Assembly: GCA_963796705.1 (NCBI GenBank)
Contig: CAWCMK010000002.1
Coordinates: 434,001 to 498,000, forward strand
Reading direction: 5' to 3'
DNA length: 64,000 nucleotides
Source of the DNA: VRUE01 sp963796705
GTDB lineage: Bacteria > Actinomycetota > Thermoleophilia > Solirubrobacterales > 70-9
Shown here: positions 1 through 7,571 of the stretch, piece by piece
Layout: every line of letters begins with the position of its first letter
How positions within the stretch are numbered: position 1 is the stretch's first letter
The notes under the pieces: model-generated
The model's database searches: none
Seen by the model: the letters and a program-made list of their open reading frames with translations, nothing else
Told to the model about the DNA's origin: nothing
Program-made: the position numbers and the translations under genes

Positions 1-380
1 AGCCCCGCCGTCTCCGAGTTGAGGCTGCCGATCGTCTGCCCCATCTGCTCGAGCAGGGTGCGCGTCTGCAGGTCCACCTCGCCTCGGCGCCGGACCTCGG
101 CCTCGATCGATTCCTGACCCTTGGCGATCCGATCGGCCAGGGCCTTGATCTCCGCCTGGCGCCTGTCGAGGGCCGCTTCGGCGGCCTTCGCGTCGACCTT
201 CCGGGACTCCTCGTTGAGGCGCTGGAGGTCGGCCATCGCCTGCGAAGCCGCCTGCTGGAGGGCCGGCGCGAGGTCGACCTCCTCGACCTCCCTGGGGCCT
301 CGCGCGAGGAGCGCGACGACCAGGGCCGCGGCGAGTGCGATCACGGCGACTGTCAGAGCGAGGACCATCGAGCCACCCAT
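1..380 (-). CDS. rmuC: RmuC-family DNA recombination protein, N-terminal part (runs off the window)
   Basis: The frame opens at ATG 378-380 and stays open to base 1, so only the first ~126 residues are present. A transmembrane helix lies at about residues 5-27 (rich in A, L and V), followed by a long charged coiled coil with repeated E/K/R/Q heptads. One N-terminal helix plus a coiled coil ahead of a nuclease-like domain is the RmuC architecture; RmuC limits recombination at inverted repeats. The nuclease-like domain is outside the window, so family assignment rests on the N-terminal layout. A second ATG at 366-368 is an alternative start. The 168 bp to the IS element hold no gene. Confidence 0.6.
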   Translation of the reverse strand, partial: MGGSMVLALTVAVIALAAALVVALLARGPREVEEVDLAPALQQAASQAMADLQRLNEESRKVDAKAAEAALDRRQAEIKALADRIAKGQESIEAEVRRRGEVDLQTRTLLEQMGQTIGSLNSETAG

Positions 381-525
381 GCTGACGCCTCGGTCAGACG
401 CCAAGCGGGGCGAGGGGCGGCGCCTCCTGCGCAACGGGTTTGCAACCGAAACCTGCGCAAACCCTAAAAGCGGGGGCGGGAGCGGTCAGGGAAGATGGGC
501 ATCGCCTCGATGTGCGGGCTTACCG

Positions 526-535
526 GCGTCGGGCC
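526..535 (-). repeat. Left arm of a 10-bp inverted repeat split by the IS element
   Basis: GCGTCGGGCC here is the exact reverse complement of GGCCCGACGC at 1593-1602. With the IS and one copy of its target duplication removed, the arms lie about 23 nt apart and directly follow the stop codon of the lipoprotein gene. The ancestral site may therefore have been a hairpin at the end of that gene. No T-run follows, so a terminator role is only inferred. Confidence 0.5.
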
Positions 536-547
536 GCGGTCCGAGAC

Positions 548-553
548 TCTAGG
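548..553. repeat. Target site duplication TCTAGG (left copy)
   Basis: TCTAGG at 548-553 directly abuts the left IS terminus (TGTA...) and is repeated exactly at 1582-1587 next to the right terminus. A 6-bp direct duplication fits IS481-family insertion and shows that the element arrived by transposition and has not rearranged since. Confidence 0.85.
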
Positions 554-1499
554 TGTAAGACCCAGCAACGTTGTTCAGCTCGCGAAGGCGAGCCCCGGGC
601 GACTTGTGACTGAGAGAGCCATGCGGTCTGCGCCAGTTATAGAACTCCAGCCAGCCGGATAGCGCCGCGGTGCGTCGGGCGGAGTCGCGGTAGATGGCCC
701 CGTAGGCCCAGCCGCCGAGCATCGTGCGGATGAAGCGCTCGGCCTTGCCGTTGGTGCGCGGCCGGTAGGGACGGGTGCGGATGTGGCGGACCCCCAAGGC
801 CCGGCAGGCGATGGCATGGGCGATCGAGAGGTAGGCCGGGCCGTTGTCGGTCATCACCCGCTCGACGGTGATGCCGTGGGCTGAGTAGAAGGCGAGGGCG
901 CGCTTCAGGAAGCCGACGGCGGTCCTCCCCTTTTCGTCGCTGAGGACCTCCACGTAGGCGAGACGGGTCGCATCGTCGACGCAGACGTGGACCCGCTCCC
1001 AGCCGGCGCCCTTGGCCTGGGAGGTGCGCTTGCCGGTCACCCGGTGACCGGCACCCTTCTCGATCCGCACCAGCTTCTTGACGTCGATGTGGATCAGCTC
1101 CCCCGGGTTGGCTCGCTCGTATCGGTTGGGAGGCTCCGGGGGCTCCAGGCGGGCGAGCGTGCCCAGGCCGATCCGCGACAGCACCGCGGAGACCGTGGAA
1201 CTCGCCATCTCCAGCACCTCGGCGATCTCGGGCCCGGTCATTCGCACCCGACGCAAGGCGGCGATCGCCGCGACGCGGTCCTCGGGGGTGCGGTTTGGCA
1301 CCGAGCGCGGTGCCGAGCTTCGATCCCAGAGGCCGACCTCTCCTTCGGAGCGGTAGCGCTGGGTCCACTTGCAGGCGGTGCGCTCGCTCACTCCGGCGGC
1401 CTCGGCCGCCTCCGCGAGCGACCACCGTTGCTCGGTGACGCGCCTGACCATCGTCAGTCTCCCCTTCGGGCCGAAGGGGGCATTAGCGTGGAGCTTCAT
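549..1499 (-). CDS. IS481-family DDE transposase
   Basis: A 316-residue transposase. The N-terminal helix-turn-helix (LAEAAEAAGVSERTACKWTQ) is followed by a second HTH-like segment. The RNase-H-fold catalytic core shows IHIDVKK (first Asp), VMTDNGPAYLS (second Asp) and NGKAERFIRTM (Glu). Start ATG 1499 is chosen because AAGGAGG lies just upstream and the family N-terminus (MKLHANAPFGPKGR) begins there; the frame is open further upstream but that part looks like noise. The reading frame leaves the element at its 3' end, and its TAG stop (549-551) lies inside the target duplication. It appears intact and potentially active. Confidence 0.93.
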   Translation of the reverse strand: MKLHANAPFGPKGRLTMVRRVTEQRWSLAEAAEAAGVSERTACKWTQRYRSEGEVGLWDRSSAPRSVPNRTPEDRVAAIAALRRVRMTGPEIAEVLEMASSTVSAVLSRIGLGTLARLEPPEPPNRYERANPGELIHIDVKKLVRIEKGAGHRVTGKRTSQAKGAGWERVHVCVDDATRLAYVEVLSDEKGRTAVGFLKRALAFYSAHGITVERVMTDNGPAYLSIAHAIACRALGVRHIRTRPYRPRTNGKAERFIRTMLGGWAYGAIYRDSARRTAALSGWLEFYNWRRPHGSLSHKSPGARLRELNNVAGSYT

Positions 1500-1581
1500 C
1501 CGGTGTCCTCCTTGTTGCTGGGTGGGTAGACACCCCCAGCCTCCAAGGAGGCCCGGATGAACAACGTTGTTAGGAACTACA
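554..1581 (-). mobile_element. IS481-family insertion sequence, complete
   Basis: The element is 1,028 bp with one transposase gene. Its terminal inverted repeats, 554-577 and 1558-1581, match at 19 of 24 positions; both outer ends begin TGTA and the inner 12 bases (CAACGTTGTTCA) are identical. A perfect 6-bp direct repeat TCTAGG flanks it. Size, TGT ends, single transposase and duplication length all fit IS481. It sits between the lipoprotein gene and rmuC and interrupts no coding frame. Confidence 0.9.
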
Positions 1582-1587
1582 TCTAGG
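1582..1587. repeat. Target site duplication TCTAGG (right copy)
   Basis: Exact copy of 548-553, immediately outside the right terminal inverted repeat. Confidence 0.85.
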
Positions 1588-1592
1588 GGGCG

Positions 1593-1602
1593 GGCCCGAC
1601 GC
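1593..1602 (-). repeat. Right arm of the inverted repeat split by the IS element
   Basis: GGCCCGACGC pairs perfectly with 526-535. It lies a few bases downstream of the stop codon of the lipoprotein gene, so the IS appears to have landed in the loop of a post-gene hairpin. Confidence 0.5.
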
Positions 1603-1605
1603 GGA

Positions 1606-2088
1606 CTATGGCAGCAGGACGTCGTTCTGCGAGGAGGCTCGGTAGGCGCCGACCTCGAGGGTCGCCGCCTTGGACCCGGGCAGGTTGGCCGCGCTGATCC
1701 GGTAGGTGCCGGTCGGCAAGGCGGCCTGATAGGTGGCGTTGCCGTTACCAACCAGCAGGCCCGAGGCCGTGTCCTTGGGGCCCTGAATCTGCAGCCTGGA
1801 GTCAGTCGGGGTGAGATTTGCGGTGACGAAGACGACGTCAAGCGGTGCCTTCGTATGGATCGGCGGCTGTGGCTGGTCGCGATTCTGTTGGATCAGCTTC
1901 GAGCGTTCGGGGCCCATCCCGATCCGTGAAGGCGTCACGGTGATCGAGTCCCGGGCGACGGCAACGCTAACCCTGGTCGGCGGTGAGGGCCGCGGTTCGT
2001 TCGGATGTTCCTGGGCCCCGCAGCCCAGCACGGCAGCCGCCAGGGCCATGGCGCAGGCCCCCGCCGCGATCGCTCTCCCTCGTGCCAT
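1606..2088 (-). CDS. Putative lipoprotein of unknown function
   Basis: 160 residues. A basic N-terminus and hydrophobic stretch end in a lipobox (VLGC, Cys23), so it should be lipid-anchored outside the membrane. The mature part is Pro- and Thr-rich, then beta-rich, with a segment LPTGTYRISAANLPGSKAA resembling immunoglobulin- or cupredoxin-like folds in secreted actinobacterial proteins. No metal-binding Cys/His/Met cluster is evident. It ends at the hairpin now split by the IS, and starts 12 bp after the stop of the YgfZ-like gene, so the two may share a transcript. I do not recognise a specific function. Confidence 0.7.
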   Translation of the reverse strand: MARGRAIAAGACAMALAAAVLGCGAQEHPNEPRPSPPTRVSVAVARDSITVTPSRIGMGPERSKLIQQNRDQPQPPIHTKAPLDVVFVTANLTPTDSRLQIQGPKDTASGLLVGNGNATYQAALPTGTYRISAANLPGSKAATLEVGAYRASSQNDVLLP

Positions 2089-2099
2089 CGCGGCGGAAT

Positions 2100-3056
2100 T
2101 TAGCCGAACGGCAAGTCGACCACCCGAGCCGTAACGCCATCTTCACCTGCGCGAAGCTCGGCGCCCGGGGTGGCCTCGCGGCGGATGATCGCCAGTCCGA
2201 TCGGCCCCCTCACGGGGGAGACGCAGGCACTGCCAACCCGGCCGACCAGCTTGCCGTCGAGGGTCAGGTCGGTGCCGGCCGCGACCGGCGCGCTGAGGCG
2301 CAAACCCCGCAGGTGCCGGTTTGGGTGACCGCGGTGGTGAAGCCGCGCCACCGGCTCCTGGCCGATGTAACAGCCCTTGGTGAAGCTCACGGCGGCGGCG
2401 ACGATCCCTGCCTCGGCGGGCATCACCTCGGGGCTCATCTCGGCGCCGAAGCGTGGCCGGCCGGCCTCGACCCGCAGGATCTCGGCAGCCGCCGAGTCGA
2501 CCAGCGCCGCCCCCGCGTCGAGCAGCGCAGCGCGCAGCCGGCCCAGGTCGGTTGCCGCGCAGACCAGATCGACGCCCTCCTTTGTGCCGACGGCAAGGGC
2601 ATCGACGCCGAGCACCGTTGCAGCTTGGCAACCGTGCAACCGCAGCGGCGGAGTGGAGGCGATCGCGCCGCTTGCGGGGCCAATCAAGGAGATGATCCCC
2701 CGTTGCTCGCCAAGCTCCTCAACCTCGACGTCACGGCCGATCTTGTAGGTCTCGAGGTGGCGTCGGGTGCTGAGAGCCGCCTCGGGCTCGGTGTCGAGCC
2801 AGAGGGGACCCTCATCCGGGAGCCTCAGAACCCGCATGTCGGCCTGGATGTGGCCCTTGCGGTCCAGCAGCGCCGCGTAGCAGCCCTCGCCCGGGGCGAG
2901 CGCCTCGACGTCATTGGTCAGTTGACCCTGAAGGTACTCGGCCGCGTCGGGTCCGCGGAGGATCAGCTTGCCACGCGCCGAGCGATCGAGCAGCCCGCAC
3001 GCCTCGCGCAGCTGCCGGTACTGGGCGTCGAGCTCGACCGTCACCTGGGTCGTCAT
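2100..3056 (-). CDS. ygfZ: YgfZ/GcvT-like folate-binding protein
   Basis: 318 residues. The diagnostic motif KGCYIGQE lies at residues 227-234, and the N-terminal part (LLDRSARGKLILRGPDAAEY) resembles the aminomethyltransferase T-protein fold. YgfZ/IBA57 proteins act with tetrahydrofolate in the assembly or repair of certain Fe-S enzymes; a true glycine-cleavage T protein would be longer and would lack this KGCYxGQE form. ATG 3056 gives the family N-terminus; an upstream in-frame start at 3089 would lengthen it by 11 residues. It is divergent from mntR, with 72 bp between the starts. Confidence 0.88.
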   Translation of the reverse strand: MTTQVTVELDAQYRQLREACGLLDRSARGKLILRGPDAAEYLQGQLTNDVEALAPGEGCYAALLDRKGHIQADMRVLRLPDEGPLWLDTEPEAALSTRRHLETYKIGRDVEVEELGEQRGIISLIGPASGAIASTPPLRLHGCQAATVLGVDALAVGTKEGVDLVCAATDLGRLRAALLDAGAALVDSAAAEILRVEAGRPRFGAEMSPEVMPAEAGIVAAAVSFTKGCYIGQEPVARLHHRGHPNRHLRGLRLSAPVAAGTDLTLDGKLVGRVGSACVSPVRGPIGLAIIRREATPGAELRAGEDGVTARVVDLPFG

Positions 3057-3121
3057 CTGTCCGATTCTAAAAGGCCCGCGGCCCGGCAATCACCCGCGAT
3101 CTTTTCGAGCTGTCAAACTTA

Positions 3122-3137
3122 TTTAGACATGTCAAAA
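3122..3137. promoter_or_regulatory. Candidate MntR operator overlapping the mntR start codon
   Basis: The perfect palindrome GACATGTC (3126-3133) contains the ATG of mntR and is extended by TTT/AAA arms (TTTAGACATGTCAAAA). A T-rich/A-rich dyad at the promoter or start of a DtxR-family gene is typical of autoregulation. The exact extent of the site is inferred. Confidence 0.5.
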
Positions 3138-3572
3138 ACTTCGAAGGCGATCGAGGATTACGTGAAGGCGATCTACGCGCTCTCGCGCGATCGCCCGGGA
3201 CCGGTTCTTAACGGCGAGGTCGCGGATCGGCTCGAGGTCACCCCGGCGACCGCGACCTCGATGTTGAAACGCCTGGACAATCTCGGCCTGGTCGACTACC
3301 GCCCCTACAGGGGCGTCACCCTGACCGCGGCGGGAGAGCGCCTTGCCCTCGAGGTCATTCGCCACCATCGACTGATCGAGGCCTACCTCTCGGAGGCGCT
3401 CGGGATGCCCCGCGACAGGGTCCACGAGGAGGCCGAGGTTCTCGAGCACTACATCTCCGAGGAGCTTGAGGGCCTGATTGCCGCCAAGCTCGGTGAGCCC
3501 AGCCACGACCCGCACGGGACGCCGATCCCCGGACCCGACCTGGGCCTGCCGCCCGAGGACGGGCCCCGTTGA
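3129..3572 (+). CDS. mntR: DtxR/MntR-family metal-dependent transcriptional regulator
   Basis: 147 residues, the size of MntR and too short for the C-terminal SH3 domain of DtxR/IdeR. The N-terminal winged helix includes SKAIEDYVKAIYALS and the recognition region VTPATATSMLKRLDNLGLV; a helical dimerisation and metal-binding half follows (HHRLIEAYLSEALGM, EEAEVLEHYISEELE). The family represses uptake genes when Mn(II) or Fe(II) is bound. The downstream gene is an NRAMP transporter whose start overlaps this stop (TTGA), which argues for Mn-dependent control of its own operon. A palindrome covers its start codon. Confidence 0.9.
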   Translation: MSKTSKAIEDYVKAIYALSRDRPGPVLNGEVADRLEVTPATATSMLKRLDNLGLVDYRPYRGVTLTAAGERLALEVIRHHRLIEAYLSEALGMPRDRVHEEAEVLEHYISEELEGLIAAKLGEPSHDPHGTPIPGPDLGLPPEDGPR

Positions 3573-4879
3573 AGCCGCCGCCCACCGACGAGGCGACCGT
3601 CGAAAACGTCCTCCCCGGCGAGGCGGCTGTCGCCGCCGCGGCGCGCCGCTCGCTCGACGGCCACGCCCGAGGGCCGGCGCGGGTCTGGCCCTTTCTCGGC
3701 CCCGCCTTCGTCGCCGCGGTCGCCTACATCGATCCCGGCAACTTCGCGACCAACGTTGCCGGCGGGGCCAGGTTCGGCTACCTGCTGCTCTGGGTGGTCC
3801 TGGTCGCCAACCTGATGGCGATGGTCGTCCAGTCTCAATCGGCGAAGCTCGGGATCGCCACCGGCAAGAACCTCGCCGAGCTCTGCCGGCAGAACTTCTC
3901 GCGGCGCACCACGATCGGTCTTTGGCTGCAGGCGGAGATCGTCGCCATGGCGACCGACATCGCCGAGGTCGTCGGCGCAGCGCTCGGCATCAACCTGTTG
4001 TTTGGCACGCCCCTCTTTGTGGCCGGACTGATAGCGGGCGCGGCCGCCTTTGGCATCCTCGCTCTGCAGCAGATGGGGTTCCGCCGCCTGGAGGCGGGTA
4101 TTACGGCCCTCGTCGGCGTCGTCGTCGCCTCCTTCGTGGTTGAGTTGTTCGACGCCCATCCCGACGGCGGCGAGGTCGCCAGACACCTCTTCGTTCCCGG
4201 CTTCGCGGGCACCCAGAGCATCATCCTCGCGACGGGGATCATTGGCGCCACGGTGATGCCACACGTCGTCTACCTGCACTCGGCGCTCACCCAGAGGCGG
4301 ATCGTCGGACGCGACGAGGGGGAGCGGCGCCGCATCCTGCGTTTCGAGAAGGTCGACGTGGTGATCGCGATGTCGCTCGCCGGCCTCGTGAACCTCTCGA
4401 TGTTGGTCGTCGCGGCGGCCCTCTTTCACGGGGGAAGCCTGACCGGAATCGAATCGATCGAAGGCGCCTTCGAAGGGCTCAGAACGCTGGTCTCAGGTAA
4501 CGCCGCGACCCTCTTCGGCGTTGCTCTGCTCGCCTCAGGCCTGGCTTCATCATCGGTTGGCACGATGGCCGGTCAGGTGGTGATGCAGGGTTTCATCCAC
4601 CGCAAGATCCCGATCTTCGCGCGGCGTGCGGCGACGCTCGCCCCGGCCCTGGTCGTCCTCGCGATCGGGCTCAACCCCACCGACGCCCTGGTCGGCAGCC
4701 AGGTGGTCCTCTCCTTCGGCATCCCCTTCGCGCTGGTTCCGCTGCTCGTGATCGCCTCGCGGCGCCCGCTGATGGGCGCGCTCGTCAATCCCCGCTGGCT
4801 CACCGCCTTCGCGGGGCTGCTGGCGGCGATGATCATCGCCCTGAACCTATTCCTGCTGACCCAGCTCTTCATTGGCTGA
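3569..4879 (+). CDS. mntH: NRAMP-family divalent metal (Mn2+) transporter
   Basis: 436 residues, about 11 transmembrane helices. Both NRAMP signatures are present: DPGN (residues 55-58, helix 1) and MPH (230-232, helix 6), which form the metal site. It should import Mn2+ (possibly Fe2+) with protons. The start is TTG 3569, overlapping the mntR stop codon, so translation is probably coupled. The N-terminal ~35 residues are hydrophilic and longer than usual. A small stem (4875-4887) spans its stop codon. Confidence 0.93.
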   Translation: MKPPPTDEATVENVLPGEAAVAAAARRSLDGHARGPARVWPFLGPAFVAAVAYIDPGNFATNVAGGARFGYLLLWVVLVANLMAMVVQSQSAKLGIATGKNLAELCRQNFSRRTTIGLWLQAEIVAMATDIAEVVGAALGINLLFGTPLFVAGLIAGAAAFGILALQQMGFRRLEAGITALVGVVVASFVVELFDAHPDGGEVARHLFVPGFAGTQSIILATGIIGATVMPHVVYLHSALTQRRIVGRDEGERRRILRFEKVDVVIAMSLAGLVNLSMLVVAAALFHGGSLTGIESIEGAFEGLRTLVSGNAATLFGVALLASGLASSSVGTMAGQVVMQGFIHRKIPIFARRAATLAPALVVLAIGLNPTDALVGSQVVLSFGIPFALVPLLVIASRRPLMGALVNPRWLTAFAGLLAAMIIALNLFLLTQLFIG

Positions 4880-4903
4880 GGCTCAGCGGGTACTCTGGCG
4901 AGG

Positions 4904-5266
4904 ATGAGCTTGGCCGCCGACTTTCAGCTGATCCTCGACTCGATGCCGCCCGACTGGACCGACCTCGAGGCCGACCTGCGAATCGACGAGGAGAGCCGCT
5001 ACGTGGACGCGGCTGTGATGCTCAGCCAAATCAACGCGCAGCCCTACTCCGAAGCCGACTGGGACTGGCGGCTTACGGTCGCCCACAGCTTTGGACACGC
5101 GGCCGCCGCGCAGACCGTGGCGGGGGTGCTCGCGCGGCTCGACGCCGAGGGTATTGGCGGGCAGCTGCAGCTGCGCGAGGTGCGCGAGGGCCGCGCGGAG
5201 ATCGTGCAGATGTGGGGTCGGCCGGAGAGCGTCCGCGAAGAGTTCCGCCGGCGCCGCGCCCTTTAA
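4904..5266 (+). CDS. Conserved hypothetical protein, 120 aa
   Basis: A small soluble acidic protein with no signal peptide or membrane helix. It alternates amphipathic helices (VDAAVMLSQINAQPYSEADW, AQTVAGVLARLDAEGIGG) and ends in a basic tail (EEFRRRRAL). Codon use matches its neighbours, and the downstream gene starts 22 bp later, so it is probably real and cotranscribed with the receiver-like gene. I do not recognise the family. Confidence 0.6.
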   Translation: MSLAADFQLILDSMPPDWTDLEADLRIDEESRYVDAAVMLSQINAQPYSEADWDWRLTVAHSFGHAAAAQTVAGVLARLDAEGIGGQLQLREVREGRAEIVQMWGRPESVREEFRRRRAL

Positions 5267-5288
5267 TGGCGCCGCCGGCGCAGGCCTG

Positions 5289-5618
5289 ATGGCTCGCATC
5301 CTCGCCGTCGTCTCCGACCTGATGCTGGCGAGCCGGGTCCGCGAGGGACTCGGCGCCGCGGGGCACGAGGTGAGCTTCACATCCTCGCTTCCACAGCAGC
5401 TGCCGGAGGGCCTCGAGCTGCTCATCGCCGACCTCGACAGCGCCCGACCCGAGACCCTCACCGGCCTCGGCGTTCCGGTGCTCGGCTTCTATTCGCACGT
5501 GGACCTCGTGACGAGGAGGGCGGCGCAATCCGCGGGCCTTGACCTGATCGTCCCCCGTTCCCGGATGGCCCGCGAACTGCCACAACTCATCGCCGGGCTG
5601 CTGCAAGGCGACGGCTGA
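5289..5618 (+). CDS. Response-regulator receiver-like protein, degenerate
   Basis: 109 residues with alternating beta strands and helices as in a CheY fold (ILAVVSDLML, LELLIADLD, VPVLGFYSH, LIVPRSRMARELP). The Asp near the phosphoacceptor position (ADLD) is present, but the conserved Lys after the fifth strand appears as Arg, and no output domain follows. It may be a non-phosphorylated pseudo-receiver. It lies 22 bp after the preceding small gene on the same strand. Confidence 0.55.
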   Translation: MARILAVVSDLMLASRVREGLGAAGHEVSFTSSLPQQLPEGLELLIADLDSARPETLTGLGVPVLGFYSHVDLVTRRAAQSAGLDLIVPRSRMARELPQLIAGLLQGDG

Positions 5619-5651
5619 GGCCACCGGGAAAAGGCCGATCCCCCAGTGGGG

Positions 5652-6617
5652 TCAACCGGCGCCGCTGAGCGGGAACGCTTCCTTTAGGTCGAGCTTCCTT
5701 TCGAGCAACCCGTGTTCGAGATCCCACCTGGCCCACTCGCGCAGCACCCGCGGCCTGAAGGGGGCGGGGCGAAGATCGGGAAGCAGGACCCGCAGCTCAG
5801 CGGCCTGTTCGGCGGCCTCGAGACCTCTGTTGGAGGCGAGCAGGTCCGAGAGGGCCCGGTGGGGGTGGGCGACGGTGAAGGCGTAGCCGTGGGCCGTGGC
5901 GGCGATCACTCGGTGCACGAGGCCGGGCCGCTGCTCGAGTGTCCGGCTCGAGCTGGCGAGGACCAGCTCCGGGTAGGGCGGCGCTCCGTATTCGTTCACT
6001 TTGAAGACGCGGATCGCGACTCCGCGGCGGCGCAGCGCCACCGCCTCCGCGTTCCAGAATCCGGTAGCCGCGTCGACCTTGCCCGCTGCCAGCGCCGAGA
6101 CCGCGTCAAAACCAATCGTCACCCGGTTGACGGCGCCCGGGTCACCGCCGTCGGCGCCGACCTCGGAGTCGACGACGGCTTCGTCGGAGGGCAGCCCGGT
6201 GACCCCGACCGTGCGGCCATCGAGATCGAGCGGCCGACGCACGGGCCCGTCGGCGCGGGCGATCACTGAGGCCAAGGGGCGCTGCACGATCGGCATCAGG
6301 CCGACGAGCGCCAGCCCGTGCTCCCGCGCGATGCCGAGGTCGTGGATGTCGAGGACCGCGAAGTCGACGCGACCGGCGGCGAGCAGTTTCGGGGCATCGG
6401 TGGATTCTCCCGGGATACGGACGCTCAGATCGACGCCCGCGCTGCGATAGAAGCCCTCTCGAAGGGCCGCGAAGATCCCCGAATGAGCCGCATTTGGGGT
6501 GAAGTCAAGCACCAGCGTCGCGCCGCTGGGCGCGCCCGGTTCAGCGCCGCCACCACCGCAGCCGAGGCCTGCGACTGCGAGCAGAGCGGCCGCCAGCAGC
6601 GCGGCAACTCGTCCCAT
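5652..6617 (-). CDS. NMT1/ThiY-like ABC substrate-binding lipoprotein
   Basis: 321 residues. A signal sequence ends in a lipobox (GLGC, Cys20). The body matches the NMT1/THI5-like solute-binding fold: LDFTPNAAHSGIFAALREGF near the N-terminus, then DLDGRTVGVTGLPSDEAVV. Family members bind pyrimidine thiamine precursors or related small ligands for an ABC importer. No permease or ATPase gene is adjacent, so the protein must pair with a transporter elsewhere or act as an orphan receptor. The gene converges on the receiver-like gene. The ligand cannot be told from sequence. Confidence 0.8.
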   Translation of the reverse strand: MGRVAALLAAALLAVAGLGCGGGGAEPGAPSGATLVLDFTPNAAHSGIFAALREGFYRSAGVDLSVRIPGESTDAPKLLAAGRVDFAVLDIHDLGIAREHGLALVGLMPIVQRPLASVIARADGPVRRPLDLDGRTVGVTGLPSDEAVVDSEVGADGGDPGAVNRVTIGFDAVSALAAGKVDAATGFWNAEAVALRRRGVAIRVFKVNEYGAPPYPELVLASSSRTLEQRPGLVHRVIAATAHGYAFTVAHPHRALSDLLASNRGLEAAEQAAELRVLLPDLRPAPFRPRVLREWARWDLEHGLLERKLDLKEAFPLSGAG

Positions 6618-6692
6618 CTGAGGTGGGAACCCTAGTCATTCCGCCGAATACGGTTAGACTGCCGCCGCTACCAAGTCCCAAACGAGGAGGGA

Positions 6693-7490
6693 GTGAGAGT
6701 GCAGGAACGAGGACTTTCGGCATATCTGGCCGAGTTGATCGGCACTTTCCTGCTGGTTTTCTTCATCACCAGCGTCGTCGTGCTGTTCGTTGCCACGGGA
6801 ACCCAGGCCCAGTTCGGCTCAGACTTTGCGGTTGTCGGCCTCGTCCACGCATTCCTGCTGTTCGGCCTGATCGTCATGTTCGGCGTCGTCAGCGGCGGGC
6901 ACTTCAACCCCGCGGTGACCCTCGCGGCCGCCGCGGTGAAGCGCATCTCGGTCGCCGATGCAGCGATCTACATGCTGGCCCAGTTCTCGGGCGGCGTGCT
7001 GGGTGCGCTGCTTTGCAAGGGCTTGCTGCTCGACGAGGGCCGTGCCTCCCACTACGGGGCAGCCCACGTCAGCAGCATCCTGGGAAGTAACTTCCGCGGG
7101 TCGATCGTCGAGGCGCTCGGCACCTTCTGTCTGGTGCTGGTGGTCCTCGCTGCGGTCTACTCGAAGAAGAGCCTCAAGGAGTGGGCGCCGCTGGCAATCG
7201 GCACGACCCTGGGCTTCATCGTCATGGTTGGCGGTCCGCTGACCGGCGGCTCCTTTAACCCGGCACGCTGGTTCGGCCCGGCCCTGGTCGGCAATGAATG
7301 GGGAGGCGTCTGGCCCTACCTCGTCGGCCCGATCGTCGGCTCGCTGCTCGCCGCGGCGGTCTTCAGGTTCGTGCTCGAGGCCGGTGGTCCGGCCCCGACA
7401 GAACCGCCCGAGGGCGTCAAGGCGGCGTCGAAGAAACCGGAGCCGCCGAAGAAACCGGAGCCGCCGAAACCCGAGGCTGAGCCGGCCTGA
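6693..7490 (+). CDS. MIP-family channel (aquaporin/glycerol facilitator)
   Basis: 265 residues with six membrane helices and both half-helix motifs: HFNPAVTL in the first half and SFNPARWFGPAL in the second. The second motif looks aquaporin-like rather than glycerol-facilitator-like (no NPARDLGPR form), so water or a small neutral solute is the likelier substrate. Start GTG 6693 follows a GAGGAGG ribosome site. The C-terminal tail after about residue 230 is a low-complexity Lys/Pro/Glu run in which KKPEPP repeats. A strong hairpin follows the gene. Confidence 0.9.
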   Translation: MRVQERGLSAYLAELIGTFLLVFFITSVVVLFVATGTQAQFGSDFAVVGLVHAFLLFGLIVMFGVVSGGHFNPAVTLAAAAVKRISVADAAIYMLAQFSGGVLGALLCKGLLLDEGRASHYGAAHVSSILGSNFRGSIVEALGTFCLVLVVLAAVYSKKSLKEWAPLAIGTTLGFIVMVGGPLTGGSFNPARWFGPALVGNEWGGVWPYLVGPIVGSLLAAAVFRFVLEAGGPAPTEPPEGVKAASKKPEPPKKPEPPKPEAEPA

Positions 7491-7507
7491 TCGGCCTCTG
7501 AGCTCCC

Positions 7508-7531
7508 GCCGGGCCCCGTGGGGGGCCCGGC
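7508..7531 (+). terminator. Hairpin after the aquaporin gene
   Basis: GCCGGGCCCC (7508-7517) and GGGGCCCGGC (7522-7531) form a perfect 10-bp stem with a 4-nt loop, 17 bp after the aquaporin stop. No T-run follows. The GTG start of fbiC lies 40 bp downstream. Confidence 0.6.
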
Positions 7532-7571
7532 GCCTCGGTCCCGGTGGGGGCGAGGTTGTAGCGTCCCGGGG

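Noticed and set aside
3449..4429. Long minus-strand frame opposite mntH
   Set aside because: It is an antisense frame kept open by high GC; the plus strand has clear NRAMP motifs and codon bias.
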